Of a DNA stretch of 64,000 nt, positions 50,301 to 63,728 are shown piece after piece. Made by a program: the position numbers and the translations under genes. A model generated the notes under the pieces. The model was not told the origin of the DNA, did no database searches, and worked only from the letters and a program-made list of their open reading frames with translations. This DNA comes from Crotophaga sulcirostris (Eukaryota; Chordata; Aves; Cuculiformes; Crotophagidae), in contig VYZB01000190.1 of assembly GCA_013397455.1 (NCBI GenBank), positions 1,179,550 to 1,243,549 of the forward strand, in the 5' to 3' direction. Numbering within the stretch: the stretch's first letter is position 1; each line of letters opens with the position of its first letter.

Positions 50301-51380
50301 TTGCTCTTAGTGAACAAAGCTCCATCCTTTTCTTAGCATCTGGACCTGTAGATTTCTAAAGCAACAATGCCATAATAAAGACAAAGGTGCCTGCCATCTG
50401 TTCTGTTTTATGAAGATTATTTGTTGCCCTTGTAATCTTGGAAAGTTTCCAGCAAATGTTCCAGCAAATTTGAGCTTAGAAATAATCAAGTATGAGACAT
50501 ATGACCATTATTGTGTTTGATGTGCTATAAAACATGAAGCAGCAAGGAAACACAAAGAAGATAAAAATAGATCATCAAGTAGAAGGAAACAAATGTCAAT
50601 AGAGATAAAGGATATTTGGCATTTTTTTCTGTTTTCACTGAAAAGTAGTAATTCTATGCATTGAAAAAGGCAACGTTAATGTTGTGATTTCAAGCACTTG
50701 AAAGCTAGAAAGTATGCTGTTGATGAACTCCTGATCAAGGAGTCCAGAGGTCCTTTAGGAGAAACTACACTACCTGAGTGGAGTTTAGGTGATTTGTGAG
50801 GTTTGCAGCTTGCAACAACGATGACAAGGTATTGACATAATGTGTAAAATTGATAGCAGCAAAAACAGATCGTAAAAAGGATATGGAATGAATACATGGA
50901 CAGCACTTTGAACTAGAAATAAATTATTGTAAAATCATTAGGTTCGGAAGAAGAATTGACAACAGGTTAACACATAAAATTTCTATCTCATTTTGTTAGT
51001 CACTGGATAAATTTTAGCTTTATCGGATTCACAGCATGTCTGAGGTTGTCCAGCCCTCGCTATCAACTAATGAGGTGCTCTGTCATCTGATCAGAGGTGC
51101 AACAGAAACAATTTCATATTTTCCAATGAAATTTCTTCTAGAAATAAAAAAAAGAACCAGGTGCAAGTAGATTTAGAAAAACATTGTTCCATCCAATAGA
51201 GTCAGATTAAGAAGAATGGTGTTTTGAATGAAATAGAGAATGACTGGCTCAGATTTCTATTCTGAGCTTCAGTACGGTCTTCCTCTTTGGTCACGGGGAG
51301 TCTTATACGAGCCTGAATAGTCTGCCAGAAGCTGAACATCTAAAGATGCCAGAGTCCCTCAGGATCTTTTTTATTTGGCC
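44314..51380. other. FUT9 intron, unannotated sequence
   Basis: About 7 kb of AT-rich sequence with no recognised gene, RNA or repeat family. Short poly-A runs occur near 45880, 46750 and 47411. Confidence 0.5.
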
Positions 51381-51412
51381 TTTTTTTGTTTGTTTGTTTG
51401 TTTGCTTGTTTT
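51381..51412. repeat. (TTTG)n microsatellite
   Basis: A T-run followed by five TTTG-type units, one altered to CTTG. It is short and may be polymorphic. Confidence 0.9.
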
Positions 51413-52521
51413 CAGTTTGATTTCCTCAAAATTTTAATTGGAACTCTACCAAAAGCCAAGAAAGAAATCTGAAAATACTAACCACTCCTAAAAACCTGAA
51501 TGGAAAGAAATCTCAGGTTTCTTCTTAATTTTGTTTGAGTTTTATGAGCTATCATTAGATGTTTGGTCAGTGGTTCTGGAATCTGGAATCAAGCTATTGC
51601 AAGATACAGGCTAGAAAGGTCATACAAAGTCAACGCTGCTATCTCAGTTCTCCATCAGTATAAACATGCTTACTCTTGCAATATTCTCCTGAATTGCTAT
51701 TAACATGTTTGACGAGTCAACAAACAAATGAATTGTTTATTTTGAAAAGACAAAAGCAAGGTTGTGGTCCATGGTGAAGACAATACAAGCTGCCAGAATT
51801 TTCAGGGTTAACAAAGGACTAAGAAAATATGCTCCAGTTCAGGATTTATTTAGATATTTTTGGGGTTTTTTTGTAGTTACAGCCTCTTTTCATGTTAAGA
51901 TATTCATAAATAAACTCAAATAAAATCCTGTGTAATGAAGGGCTGCTTTTGAAGATGCATCATAAAAAAGAAATTAAAGAGACAATACCTCTCTGTACCA
52001 CTCAGCGGAGAACACAGTCCTGGACATGAAGGCTTCAGAGTATACTGATGAAAACAGAGCAAGACAATGAATTGGAAATAAAGAGATAAAAAGTCCTGGA
52101 GGAATTGATTCTTGAGAAAGATCAAAAGGTAAAACAAGTCTACAGCTAAGCAGTGACTAAGGATAAAATAGAGCAATAGAAGCTCACATGTTTTATAGCC
52201 ATGCAAGGAAATCTTACTGGAATAATATGGTAGTTTTGGGGAATGGCAGCCCTGTAAATTAATTCCATGATGAGCTGATAAGAGTCAAGTAGGCTGTCTA
52301 ACATTAAACAAACAATAGGAGAAAGAAAAAGGTAGTGATTGGATACAGATGACAGAAACAACAGAACTAGACTTTTAATTTCAAATCACTGGCATATTAA
52401 TGTTAAAATGGAGCTGAATGGCTTTTCTGGTATGTTATGTTGATGGAAATGTCTTGATACCAGGCTCCAAAAGGGCACTCCTGAGTTTATCATATGAATT
52501 ACAGTTTGGTGGGCATATATG
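51413..52521. other. FUT9 intron, unannotated sequence
   Basis: No repeat family, RNA gene or supported reading frame was recognised. The frames at 51916-52361 on the minus strand are hydrophobic, AT-driven and overlapping. Confidence 0.5.
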
Positions 52522-53280
52522 TATCACAGTATCACAGTATTACAAGGTTGGAAAGGACCTTTGGGATCATCGAGTCCAACCTATAACCCAACATTAACAC
52601 CAACCCATCATCTAAACCATGGCACTGAGTGCCTCATCCAATATCCTCTTAAACACCTCCAGGGACGGTGACTCCACCACCTCCCTGGGCAGCGCATTCC
52701 AATGGCCATTGACCCTTTCAGGGAAGAACTTTTTCCTAATATCAAGCCTAAACCTCTCCTGACGAAGTTTGAGACCATGTCCTCTTGTTCTGTCACTGGT
52801 CACCTGAGAGAAGAGACCAACCCCTGCCTGACTACAACCTCCTTTTGGGTAGTTGTAGAGAGCAATAAGGTTTCCCCTGAGCCTCTGCTTCTCCAGATTA
52901 AACAGCCCCAGCTCCCTCAGCCGCTCTTCATAGGGTTTGTGCTCCAGCCCCTTCACCATCTTCGTTGCTCTCCTCTGGACACTCTCCAGTATCTTGACAT
53001 CTTTCTCAAACTGAGGGGCCCAGAAATGCACACAGGACTCAAGGAGTGGCCTAACCAGTGCCGAGTAAAAGTGGATGAGAACTTCTCTGGTCCTGCTGGT
53101 TACACTATTTCTGGTGCAGGCCAGGATACCATTGACCTTCTTGGCCACCAGGGCACACTGCTGGCTCATGTTGAGTTTCCTATCTACCAGTACTCCCAAG
53201 TCCCTTTCTGCCTGGCTCCTGTCCAGCCACTCTGTCCCCAGTCTATAGCTTTGCATGGCATTATTGTGTCCAATAGAGGA
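52522..53280 (-). mobile_element. CR1 LINE, young-looking 5'-truncated copy with tail octamers
   Basis: On the minus strand a single open frame runs from before the truncation point (near 53280) to a stop at 52612. It covers the last about 220 codons of RT, including [36 protein letters not shown] and [11 protein letters not shown], and ends L-S-A-M-V. A 3' UTR of about 70 bases follows and ends in two clean ACTGTGAT octamers (52523-52538 on plus as ATCACAGT twice), the CR1 hallmark. The reading frame has no stop or shift, so this is probably the youngest CR1 in the window. It has the same orientation as FUT9. The catalytic RT core is not included. Confidence 0.96.
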
Positions 53281-53611
53281 AAAGCCAGGAGGAAGGTGTT
53301 CACTTTTTTTCTCTTTTGAATGATATGAAACTGTAGTGAGGCAAAAACACAGCATGTGTGTGAATGGACATGTCTGCCAATGCTGAGCCTGGTTCCAGGA
53401 TTTCTGGCACTGACAAACCAGTAAGTGGCATTTAGCACACCAAGGAAGAGAGACTATGTCTTATCTGAAGATTCAAACAGATTCAAGACATTCCCGGTCA
53501 TCTCTTCAAATAGAAAAACTTTAAAAAATGTCTATCTTTAGATGACTAAGACGTTTCCTTGTGAGGGGTGTTTTGGTAAGATATTTCTTTATCCTTGGGG
53601 AAAAAGTAAGT
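53281..53611. other. spacer between two opposed CR1 fragments
   Basis: No recognised element. It separates the minus-strand CR1 from the plus-strand CR1 fragment. Confidence 0.5.
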
Positions 53612-53880
53612 GCATTCTAATGGGCAAGGCTGCAATCCAGACGGACCTAGACTGGCTGGAGGAATGGGCCAGCAGGAAGATTTCTAAACTCAACATCAAA
53701 CGCCAAGTCCTGTGCCTAGGAAGAAGACCCCTTGCAATTACATAGACTGAGGATTGTGAGATGTGGCATAGTCTCTATCCTTGGAGATTTTCAAGACTCA
53801 ATTGGACACAACCTGAGCAACCTGCTTTGAGCAAGAGAGTGGACTAGAATTGTTGTCAGGTCCATGCCACCTGAGTTACC
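53612..53880 (+). mobile_element. CR1 LINE fragment, internally deleted
   Basis: The 5' part encodes Q-T-D-L-D-W-L-E-E-W-A-S-R and V-L-C-L-G-R-R, the CR1 RT block that precedes the C-terminal region. It is joined directly to a CR1 3'-end segment: GTCTCTATCCTTGGAGATTTTCAAGACTC in two blocks, then CCTGAGCAACCTGCTTTGAGC, then GTGGACTAGAATTG. About 0.5 kb of the usual intervening RT sequence is absent, and the tail is degraded. It belongs to a different, older CR1 group than the neighbour at 52522. Confidence 0.8.
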
Positions 53881-56800
53881 CTAGGCTTCTTACTCAGTAA
53901 ATATCAAGGAAGTATACCAAGCACATGAAGGACTAGGTGAAAATAATTATGGTAAAACCAGAAAACAGTCTGCAGGCTGACTTCTGTAGTCTTCATTCAG
54001 GTGAAACTGTCAGTTCAGTTGGGTTACCGTGCATGGTATAGGCAAGTGGAATCTAGTGAAGGATTTAAATGAGAGTACTACACTGAACTAAAATCAGAGA
54101 GGATTGTAGCTAATGATTTTACTAGAGCACTAGGTTTACTACCCAAATATGCTGAAATGTGTATCAGACTTCTTAATTTTAGTATGATTTCAATTTGACC
54201 TTATTTAAATGAGCAGGCTAATTTCTACTCACAGTTACACTGACTTAAGTACTTGCTTTTCTGCAATTTTGCATATGCCAAGAGAAGTACGCTCATGGAT
54301 ATCCCATAACAGTAGCAACTAAAATATAATGGTTCAGTGTACAATCAAGGGAAAATAAAATGCACAAGGAACTGAAATTACTCTTTTCTGATTTACCTGT
54401 ATGATTTATAAAATCTCTAAAAAAGAAAACAAGTCTTAGCAGAAAGGAAAAAAAAGTATACTTTTTAATGAATTGCAACCCAGAACAAGAGTCACCCTAT
54501 TAATTCTATGTGTTATTTAATCAAGCAATACAGAACTCTTGTTATGTTACCAAGTCATTTTAAAAAGCAAGTTAATCATGCTGAAGTGACTTACAATGCA
54601 GCAGTAATTTCCCCGGGCTTCATTTTGAATCTAATTTATTTAATCCAACAAGCATAGCAATGCAGAAGGCAAGGTAGTCTTTTCTAGTTTAAGTAAAGAT
54701 GTGTTGGGGAAGAAACTGTACTAACTTCAGAAACTATAAAATTTAAATTTTTGCTTGACTTGCCATCAACAAAATAATTTTAAATAGAAGGACATTAACT
54801 TTATCCTGTAATTGCCTTTGTCAAGGTTGCCAACTTTACATCTAGGCTTTGCTAACTAAAAAAAAAGCAGATTTTTTTTCCTGGTTATCTTTTCTGCTGC
54901 CAAATATATTACATTTGAAATGAAAGGCACTCATGGTACACCTGGAAAATCTACATTCAGAATCTGTACACAGTATCTATATTAACATACATCATCATTA
55001 TTATTATTATTATAACAAAGGTACAATAAAAGCAAATTTGTTATGAACTGGATGAACTCAGTGTAAAAGCGGATGCAGATTTTCTTTTATGTTTGCTGTG
55101 CTGGTTTAAGAATCTCTGTACCAATAATAAATATGGCTTAAAATTATCTTTGACTGTATTCATTTTCCTTTTACTTTTTGAATACTTCTTTATTATGTGT
55201 GTTTTCTCTTTTCCTCTTTTTACTTTCTGGAAGTTATCCAAGTTACCTCTATATTTGAACTGCATATTTATTTTCTACTTATTCTCTAATTCCCTCCTTC
55301 CTTTCCCTTCTTTGGTACATATTCATCTCCCTTTTATTCCAACCCATGACTTGACATTTGTTACTCTAGGAGTGGATGTCACAGAATCTGTACTATCTCA
55401 TGAGACATATAACATGGAGCAGGACAAGCATGCAACCTATTGAAAAGAGGAATAAAGAAAAATTCAGTATCGTAGTATGGGGGGGGGGCAGTTGAGCTGA
55501 GAACACACAGATAGTTCTCATTGTCCTTTACATATCAGGAGTCTAAAACAGATAGATGGAATTGCTTTGTGATGAAACATCAGTAGAGAGTAGCTGTTGT
55601 GATGTCTTTGTTGAAGACAGACAGGAGGAAGGTGATGTCATATTATATATAATGTCATATGTATATATTTTATACATATTTGCACTATCATTGCTATTAT
55701 AATTAATTTCTTTGTGTTTCTGGTTTGAGAGCTAGAAAATCTCTAATATTCCTTTCTGCATATTTTGATATAAAAACTGATCTCTTTTTAAACACTGTGT
55801 TTTGGTTATCCCTATAAGCTGTGTAATTAAGAGACTATTGTGACTATCCTAAAATAATGCCTGTGGAAGGTGTTAAAAATTTCTAATTATTGAATTCACT
55901 CCCTTGGAATATGAAAATATAAAAGTAAGCAAGTCAGAGTACTGCTTAACTTTTTTCCTAAGAACAAGTCTGTGATTATTTTAAAAGTTACATAAAAAAA
56001 AATTATTACAGCTATATTCAGAAGTCATATTAGAAACAGGTTTCTGAAATTATATTAAAATACAAAGGTATATATTTCTTATCACAAGATATATGATATT
56101 TCGATCTTCTCATGAAACAATTACTATTTGAAATCACTTGCAATGTAAAGTGACAATAAGTATCACTTTTCTTAAATGGAAATTAAAGATGGTGACATCT
56201 ATTTTTTTCAAAGTTGAGTAGTTTCCAAACTATATATCTGAGGATTTTTTAAAAAAATCCATCAAGCAATGAAGGATAACATGAGTCATCGTCACAAGTA
56301 ATGAGGATATTTTGACTGAAAAAATATAAACATTTACTAAGATTTATTCAGGACAGGAAGAACTGATTTTTACTGTGGCATAAAAAGAAAAAGATACATT
56401 TTAGGAGGACTTAAAATACTCGTATGTCATAAGTTATTACAGAAACATTGCATTCTTTCTGATGAAAATATAGAAATAAACCAAGTTAGAGGAAAATAGG
56501 TTGTGTGCATAAGTCACCATGAGTAATTTCTGTCTCAAACTGATGGTTTTTAATATAACGAGTTGCTGTGATTTTAAAACGTGGAGTGTTTTCTTCTAAG
56601 TTTGACATTAAGACACAAAAATTTGAATCCTAATTTTTGCCAGTTTAACAGAATAGGTGGTCATACATTACTGCCATGGATATAACATAAACCTCTAGGT
56701 CAGATGAGTTATATTACCCAGACTTCCCAAGACTATGTAGGATCATGCTTCAACAAAATTAGAATAAGTTGGCAAGCACATATCTGAAAGAAAGAAATAT

Positions 56801-58262
56801 TGCCTATTACAGGTACGCTGTGTAGGCCATATGGTACTGACATTTCACAACAGGAATGTAATTTGGTTTTAAAAATGAATGAAATGAGTGGGTGTGGGAT
56901 AACATAACATGAATAGAAAGCTTTTAAGCATGAAATGCTCAGAATAATGAGGAAGTTACAGCTCAGAATGGAGAAACACAGCACATCTCCACAGAGACCT
57001 TTGCGAACAACTGCCCTGCACAGTAGACTTTAATCAAATATGCTGTTCGGCTCTTGTTCTTAAGGCCCCTAATGGCCAACTTTTTTCATTTCTTAATATT
57101 CTATGAATATCTTTACAGAGGAGGAAAATGAGACATCAATGTGTGCCATCATATGCAAATTATCCCAGACTCTAAACAGCTTCTTTGCATTCCAGTGCTT
57201 GTGTATAGGTTTCTGATATTCTGTCAAGAGCTATTGCTTATGTGATGGTCCAAAATACCACAATTTACGTTTCTTTCAATGTGTTTCTTCCCTCATAGTC
57301 ATTAACAATAACATAGACTTTTGCCAAAGCAGGGGAGGAAGGGACAGACCCTCTCCTGCTCATTAATAGAGATTCTGCAAGAGCCATCCCACTGCAAGTT
57401 AACATAAACCAAGCTAAGAAGAAGACACATTTGTTGTGTGACTCAACACATATTTTACTAAAAGGAAAACTACCTAATAAAATTGTATTCCTGACACATT
57501 TTGGTGCACACGTAGGCACAGATATATTAATCAGAATTTTGTGATTCCAAAAGGGAAATACCTCCATGAGATGAAGTAGTGCTTCAAAAGCACTTTGAGC
57601 TGGGTCCTTGGCATCAGATGCTAACATTCACACTGTGTTCTCCAAAAATGCCATGATAGATGTCTTAATTTGTAAGATCACGTGCCATTTCCCAGATAAA
57701 ACACTACTATATCTTCAACTCTGAACAGGTCTTGTAATTATGTAATTTATTTTTCTTAGTTACACTTATTCACTTTTCAAGCTAGTGCTACACTTCATAA
57801 TTCTAAATACATTTTATATTGAACCACATTTTTTACCATTTATATTGATCAAGTTTTTATGTTGCCTTGCCTTTGTTCTGATGTGCTTTGTTGTCACTTT
57901 GTACATTTATAACACCATTAGCAGAAAATGTTTGTCTTTTGCAGATAAATCCTTATTTGACCTGTAATCTACTCATATACTATTTCACAAGTCTTCATTG
58001 TGTAGCTCAAAGTCTGAGTATAAACGTTTTGTGTTTCTTTGCTGTCTATTCTCTAGACATGAAATGAAATGAAAATAGTAGATACTACTTTCTCCAAGTA
58101 CAGAATATGTCTTCAAAATATTATTAAACTATTTAATTAATGTAAAGCATTAAAAAATATGTACTTTGTACCGTATATATCATTAGATGCATACAAATAC
58201 AGGGATAATGCACTTTTTTGTCTTTGCAGGCTGATATATGTTTGTGTTTCCAGTTGCAAAAA
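53881..58262. other. FUT9 intron, unannotated sequence
   Basis: No gene or repeat family was recognised. Small features: (ATT)n at 54991-55012, a run of ten G at 55479-55488, an AT-rich palindromic stretch at about 55634-55681 and a perfect 9-bp inverted repeat at 56242-56260. Confidence 0.5.
54991..55012. repeat. (ATT/ATC)n microsatellite
   Basis: About seven trinucleotide units, ATC twice and then ATT repeated. Short. Confidence 0.85.
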
Positions 58263-58311
58263 ACTAATTAATGTTATAATTTAATTATACTAATTAATGT
58301 TATAATTTAAT
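58263..58311. repeat. tandem duplication, 26-base period
   Basis: A 23-base AT-rich word starting ACTAATTAATG is present exactly twice, at 58263-58285 and 58289-58311. The identity suggests a recent duplication. Confidence 0.9.
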
Positions 58312-60632
58312 GCTCAGTAACCATCAAATATTTGTGCTGAAACTCAAGGATCCTTACCCAAAGAAAATATGCCAAATTATTCTGTGTGTAACAATCAATA
58401 CGAGAATAAGGAATGAGAGCAGAAAGACAGATCAATAGAAGCAGAGGAGTTCCCTTCATATCAGGATCAGCCCCTTGTCACAATTTGGCTAATGTTTGGC
58501 AGGATAAATCCAAATTAGGATTATTTATTATGCTATCTAGGTAAATGGATAAAGCATACCTATATAGATCAATGATGAAATTCTAGTGGGCATTGAAGAA
58601 GAATAGATTATCCAGAAGGTATTTAAAGGAATGGGTGGAAAATGGGTAACTATTTCTAGAATGTTGTATAGGCAGAACACAGAGGAAGGAGAGGGTCATG
58701 GGAGAAAAAGGAACAAGAAGTTGAGGTTGACATACCCATGTTGAAGAAGCTGAGGAATCCACAGAGTGTGCAGACAGAATTACTGCTAAATTCTACACCT
58801 GAAGGATTAGCTAGAAAGAATGAGGGAGTGTACACATACATATAGTCCTAATGGTGGCGAAAAAGTGCACAAAACTTGGGAGTGGCAAAGAAGAGTTAGA
58901 ACTGAAGGACTAATAAAAAATAATACAAATGGTAACAAAGGCGTGTCAATTTTTAATCTGTATGACAAAAACAGAAACAGAAATAAATGGTGCAAGGACA
59001 CAATATCGTTTAATTTTCAGGTTTTAGGAAGTCATAGCAAGGATAATAACTCCTGGAGAAGTTACAGTTGCAATTTGTTTCCAAATGAATTGTGCTCTGT
59101 AGTTAAAATTTATACAGTCTATACAGTGACTTGGAGCTACGTTTCACTTACAGATTGATTATTAAGGTTTTTCACAGAAATTGTTTACTGGGCACAGAGT
59201 AAAATACAGACCTCCACGAGCATGCACAAATGACTGCCTATAGGATAAGGAGGAAATAGTGCCTGGGATAATGCTTGATTTGAGCAATGTTACTCCAAGG
59301 CAAAGCATTATAAGAATACACAAATCTTGTAATTCAATACTTCTTCCCTGCACAAGTAGCTTCAGCATTTTTTTGGTGCAAGACTATGGAATCTTTACAA
59401 TTGCAAAATTTAATTTCAAATAACTTAATTTCATTTTCTATGTTAATTTTCCAGAGAAACGAATCCAGAAATGTATCCAAAGGAGGGACTTTATCCAGGG
59501 CTGTGCTAATTCCTGAAAAAAAATAAATAGCAAAAGGGTATAGTCCTATGTTCCCTCAGGTCAAGAGCCTGAACCTGTGAAAATACACAAGCATCTTCAT
59601 ATCCATCTGAATTCTCCAATTGCCTTTGCTTTGCTGGTAATGGAGATGAATTTATTCACCTGCTCAGTGAATCCCAGGTGCAGAGTCAATGTCTGGTCCC
59701 TGTCCCATCCCTTCTGAGTTGTGAGTATGGAGATGCAAACAGTCTAACTTATATGCCTGCCTAAAAACTTTGGTTCCAGCAAGTAAATTCTATTAATTGA
59801 AACAACATTGTTAAAGAATTTAAGAATACATTTGCATTTGTTCAAAAGCTCCAAAATCCTATTGCCTCTTTAACGTCGGTTCTGGGCCATAAAATGTCAC
59901 AGGGACTGAGCAATTTACTGAGCACTTAATTATTGAGTACAAATTTTCTCAAGTACCTAGGTAATGAGTTTAGCAAAAACAAGCAAAGGAATAACCAGAA
60001 AGAGGTTCAACACAGGCTGAGCTTTATGAAATTAATGTCAGTGCCTTAGCCAATTTGCATGTGGGTAATACCTGTCTATATTGCTTTTGCAGTTCAATTG
60101 AAAAAGATACATTTCCTTTTTCACCTGAAAACTTTAAAATTTTGCTGTTATGTCCCATTGATCTGATGCTGCATTTTAACTCCAAGCTGCTCCAGCCTCT
60201 ATGGGTTGATATTTCCCCTTCAGCTCACATTTACAGTCTTTATTTGATTCACATCTATATTCTTTACTTATGTGGGCTGTATCAGTATACACTAACACTC
60301 TGCAAAAACAACCTTCCCAACTTTATAGCACTTTCAAATAAAACAGGAATTACTGTTCCAGAGGAGAGTCTTAGGCTCTCTACTGCAACCTATTGCCTCT
60401 TCTTGTAACCAAAACTATAGTACTTAAGGAAAGATTTTAGAAACTCCCATTGTTTTTCTAAATATATGTTTTCCTCAGTCAGGTCTATTCTCCACATCTC
60501 ACAGCTAGAGACCTCTTTAAGCCTCAAAATATGAAGCCTGTCACAATGTTTGGATGTAGAAATGGCAAGAATTATGGCAGGTCTTCTTTTTTATTCACTT
60601 TTTATTGAATGACACAAGAGATAATGCACACG
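58312..60632. other. FUT9 intron, unannotated sequence
   Basis: No gene, RNA or repeat family was recognised. The frames at 58820-59158 and 60055-60408 have no known domain. Confidence 0.5.
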
Positions 60633-60680
60633 TAGAATCACAGAACCATTTAAGCTGGAAAAGATCTTTAAGATCAGAGT
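60633..60680 (-). mobile_element. very short CR1-type 3' tail fragment
   Basis: The plus strand reads TAGAATCACAGAACCATTTA, then GCTGGAAAAGATCTTTAAGATCA. This is the antisense of the conserved CR1 end ('TGATCTT...CCTTCCAAC...ATGGTT...TGTGATTCT'). Only about 48 bases are present, so it is an extreme 5' truncation or the remnant of a SINE with a CR1-derived tail. Confidence 0.7.
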
Positions 60681-62451
60681 GAGAACATGGTCATCTCTGC
60701 ATTGTTTTCACTATGTTACATCTCCTGTAATCACTCACAATTCTGCTAAGTTGGTGTAAACACATACAATATCAGAACCATGTTGATCTCTATCTGTTCT
60801 GGAATTACTTTGCACTGACAAACCTGTGCACTGATAAATGTGAAGGGGGGAAGAGAAGGTAGAGGATCAGACCTCCTCAGTTTAGACAGAATTTAATTTT
60901 GGTTCATAACTGAATTTCTTTAAGTGATCAAAATAAACGAAGTGCCTAAGATCTGGTAAACTAAATTCTGTTTCTTGGATGAAATTTCAGAAACTGATTC
61001 CATTTTGCTTACAATACAAAATATATGTTTCTAACTTGGTAGAAATAAGATGCCTTTATAATGTGGATTATTGCAAATTATTTTAGACTTGTTGTCATAT
61101 AGGCTCACTTAGATATTCCAAAAAGCCTTGCTGTTTTCATTCTGAATCAGGAGAAAGAGTCTTGAACAGTAAAAGGGGTCGGCAGAGAGAGAGGCACATT
61201 AGTTGTACACGCCGAAGGGTAACCAACAGAGAAAGAAACCACTCACCCTTTAAAATTAAATCTCACTGTGTGTGCTTTACTGTATTCTATATCCAGGACT
61301 GTTCTTTTTGCTATTCTTGAAGTTCTCTTCCAGTGCAGAGACAGCAGTTATTAGTGTAACTGATCTGGATTAATTTACATCATATTTCATAACATATATT
61401 TTGAGAAATAAGGTTTTTATTCAAATAATCTGTATCAACATATAATTATCGATCACAAATTTCTCATGGAATATTAGTGATAAATTTCAAATAAACTGTC
61501 AGCCTGAGAAATAAATACAATTTCAGCTCTAAATAAATATAATATAAACTCTATTTCTGTAAAACTTTGAGATCAATACTTCTGAGGCAATAGAACACTC
61601 TATTTGTATGAATATGATGTGAATTAACTTACTGCTTGAGTGGTGTGTTAAAATGCATTATTTATTATTTCAACCCAGTCTCACTTAAATCTTTGTCCTG
61701 GTCTGATATGTAACTCAAATTCTCCTCATTTTCCCCCAATTACTAACTGACAGTCTACAGAATTGTTCTCAAGAGAGTCTAAGGCAAAACTTCATTTGCT
61801 TCAGTAGTGAATGGTAAATTCTAGCATTAGTCTTAAAAATATAAATTTGTCTAAGAACATCAATTTACAACTGATCTCTTTTATACTTAAGAAATACTCT
61901 CTGTAAACACATGTACTGATAAAAGACATGCGTATGAAACTGAGGTATACTGGTAAGCATATTATTTGAATATAAAGATGGAAAAGGAGTTTAAATGTGA
62001 GGTACTAGGATGTGTCCATAGTTGTCTATTACTGGGAATTTTTTGAAGCCTTGAGCCCTGTGTATTTATAAAATCCATGATCTGAAGTTGCTCATTCATG
62101 CTGATGAAGTTGTAAAAGTTGATAAGGTTCCGCTTCTATGCTAGCTATGCTATGCTATGACTTACTACTCCTGGGAAACTGCACCTATTTACCAGGACTC
62201 CTAAATACGCTACTTTTATCTATAAAGATACTTCAAAGGGACAAAGATTTCAGGTTGGCCAAACGGAGGCAGAATCTGGAGAATGAAGGAAGAACTGCTC
62301 CAAGGTAACAGTACTATTTACTCGGTAGAGATGATCTGTAGAGAAAAAAAATTGCATAAGTAGAAGCAACCACCAAAAACCTCCCCCACTTTTTAAAATA
62401 ACTCATAGAAAGTTAGGGAAGGAATGAGGACAACCTCCTGAAGTGGAGGAG
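60681..62451. other. FUT9 intron, unannotated sequence
   Basis: No gene or repeat family was recognised. Confidence 0.5.
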
Positions 62452-62497
62452 GAGAGGTGTTTCTTAAGAGAGGTGTTTCTTATGGTGTTTCTTAAGA
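62452..62497. repeat. short tandem repeat, 16-base period
   Basis: GAGAGGTGTTTCTTA is present exactly twice (62452-62466 and 62468-62482), followed by a partial third copy, GGTGTTTCTTAAGA. Confidence 0.9.
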
Positions 62498-63728
62498 ACC
62501 AACATTATGATCAATGTTGGCTGGTAACCTAAGGAATTTAAGTTCACTTCTGATATGTCTAGACTGGAATTAGATGTAGACTGTAGATCTTCTAGATCCA
62601 TTGTAAATCTGTTCTAGCTCTAGATCTAAAGTATAAAATGACTTTAGTACAAAGGGTAGAACTTGATTTAAAAACAACTTAGTACAGTTTTTGTGATGTT
62701 CAAACAATTTATAACTAGATTTGCCATGAGTATTAGTCTAGCAAGGCAATAGGAAAGAACTAGCAAACGAAAGAGATGGAAGGGTAAGAACAGGAATTGC
62801 TGGAGGAGATGTGAAATACAGGGTCACCTGAACAAAAGAGACGTTAGAAGAGAATGCATGCAGTACTGTAGTTTTGGCTGCTGTGTTTTGCTAATGCTGA
62901 TAGATAAGTATTTTGTCCTTAGATGTTAAACTCAGCAATGGACGTGTGTAGGGGAATGAGCCCTGACTTCAACATAGCAGATTAATGGAAGTAGTTGATG
63001 GGCTAGAATAGTATTTTCCATGTTTCTTACATTAGAATCATATTTGGCAGTGCACTTGTAAGCAAATAACTATGACTTCACCAGACCAGGCTTTAAACTA
63101 GGATACGGCAGTGTTGCAATAACTTTGAAAGCCAGCTTCTTACTGTGTGTGTATAAATAGTCAATCATAAAATAGCTTATACATTGAATACCCAATTCAA
63201 GTATCTCATTCAAGAGAGAGAGCCAATGACAATGAATCTAAGGTCACGTGTACAGAACAAAAACCAAGCCAGAGACTGAGGATGGTTTATAGCCTGCATG
63301 GCTATGCACAAACCTGTTTCTCATGAAATGGGACAGATTTGTTGATATGGTCAGCTGAAGTGATTCTGAGTGTTTTGTCAGAGTGTTTTGGCATTTCTTA
63401 AATCAATCCTGGGAACATGCTAAAAACTGAACAGTGCAAGATGATGCTAGTGTCTTGCTTATTTTACCAGTGTTGATGTAGTCTTATTGTTATATATTCC
63501 AATCTTCCCTTAATTTTCAAGGTTATTATTTTTAGAATTTCAGCAAAATGTAAATATTCCCCTTAAATAGAAAAGGACATGAGAGGATCATCTCAAAATG
63601 GTACAGTCACTTCTGAATCCCTGAATACAAAAGCAGTGGCAACAAAGCATATGAAGCAGAAGAGAAGAGGAGCAGTGGTGCACATTTTGACCAAAATGAG
63701 GTCAATATGGAGAAACGCCCTAGCCCAG
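62498..63728. other. FUT9 intron, unannotated sequence
   Basis: No gene or repeat family was recognised. The TCTAGA/AGATCT-rich stretch at 62558-62630 has several short palindromes. Confidence 0.5.

Noticed and set aside
52702..53319. 205-codon plus-strand frame
   Set aside because: It is the antisense shadow of the open CR1 RT frame on the minus strand.
56242..56260. Perfect 9-bp inverted repeat GGATTTTTT/AAAAAATCC as a terminator or structured element
   Set aside because: It is an A/T run flanked by three matching bases, expected by chance in 64 kb of AT-rich intron.
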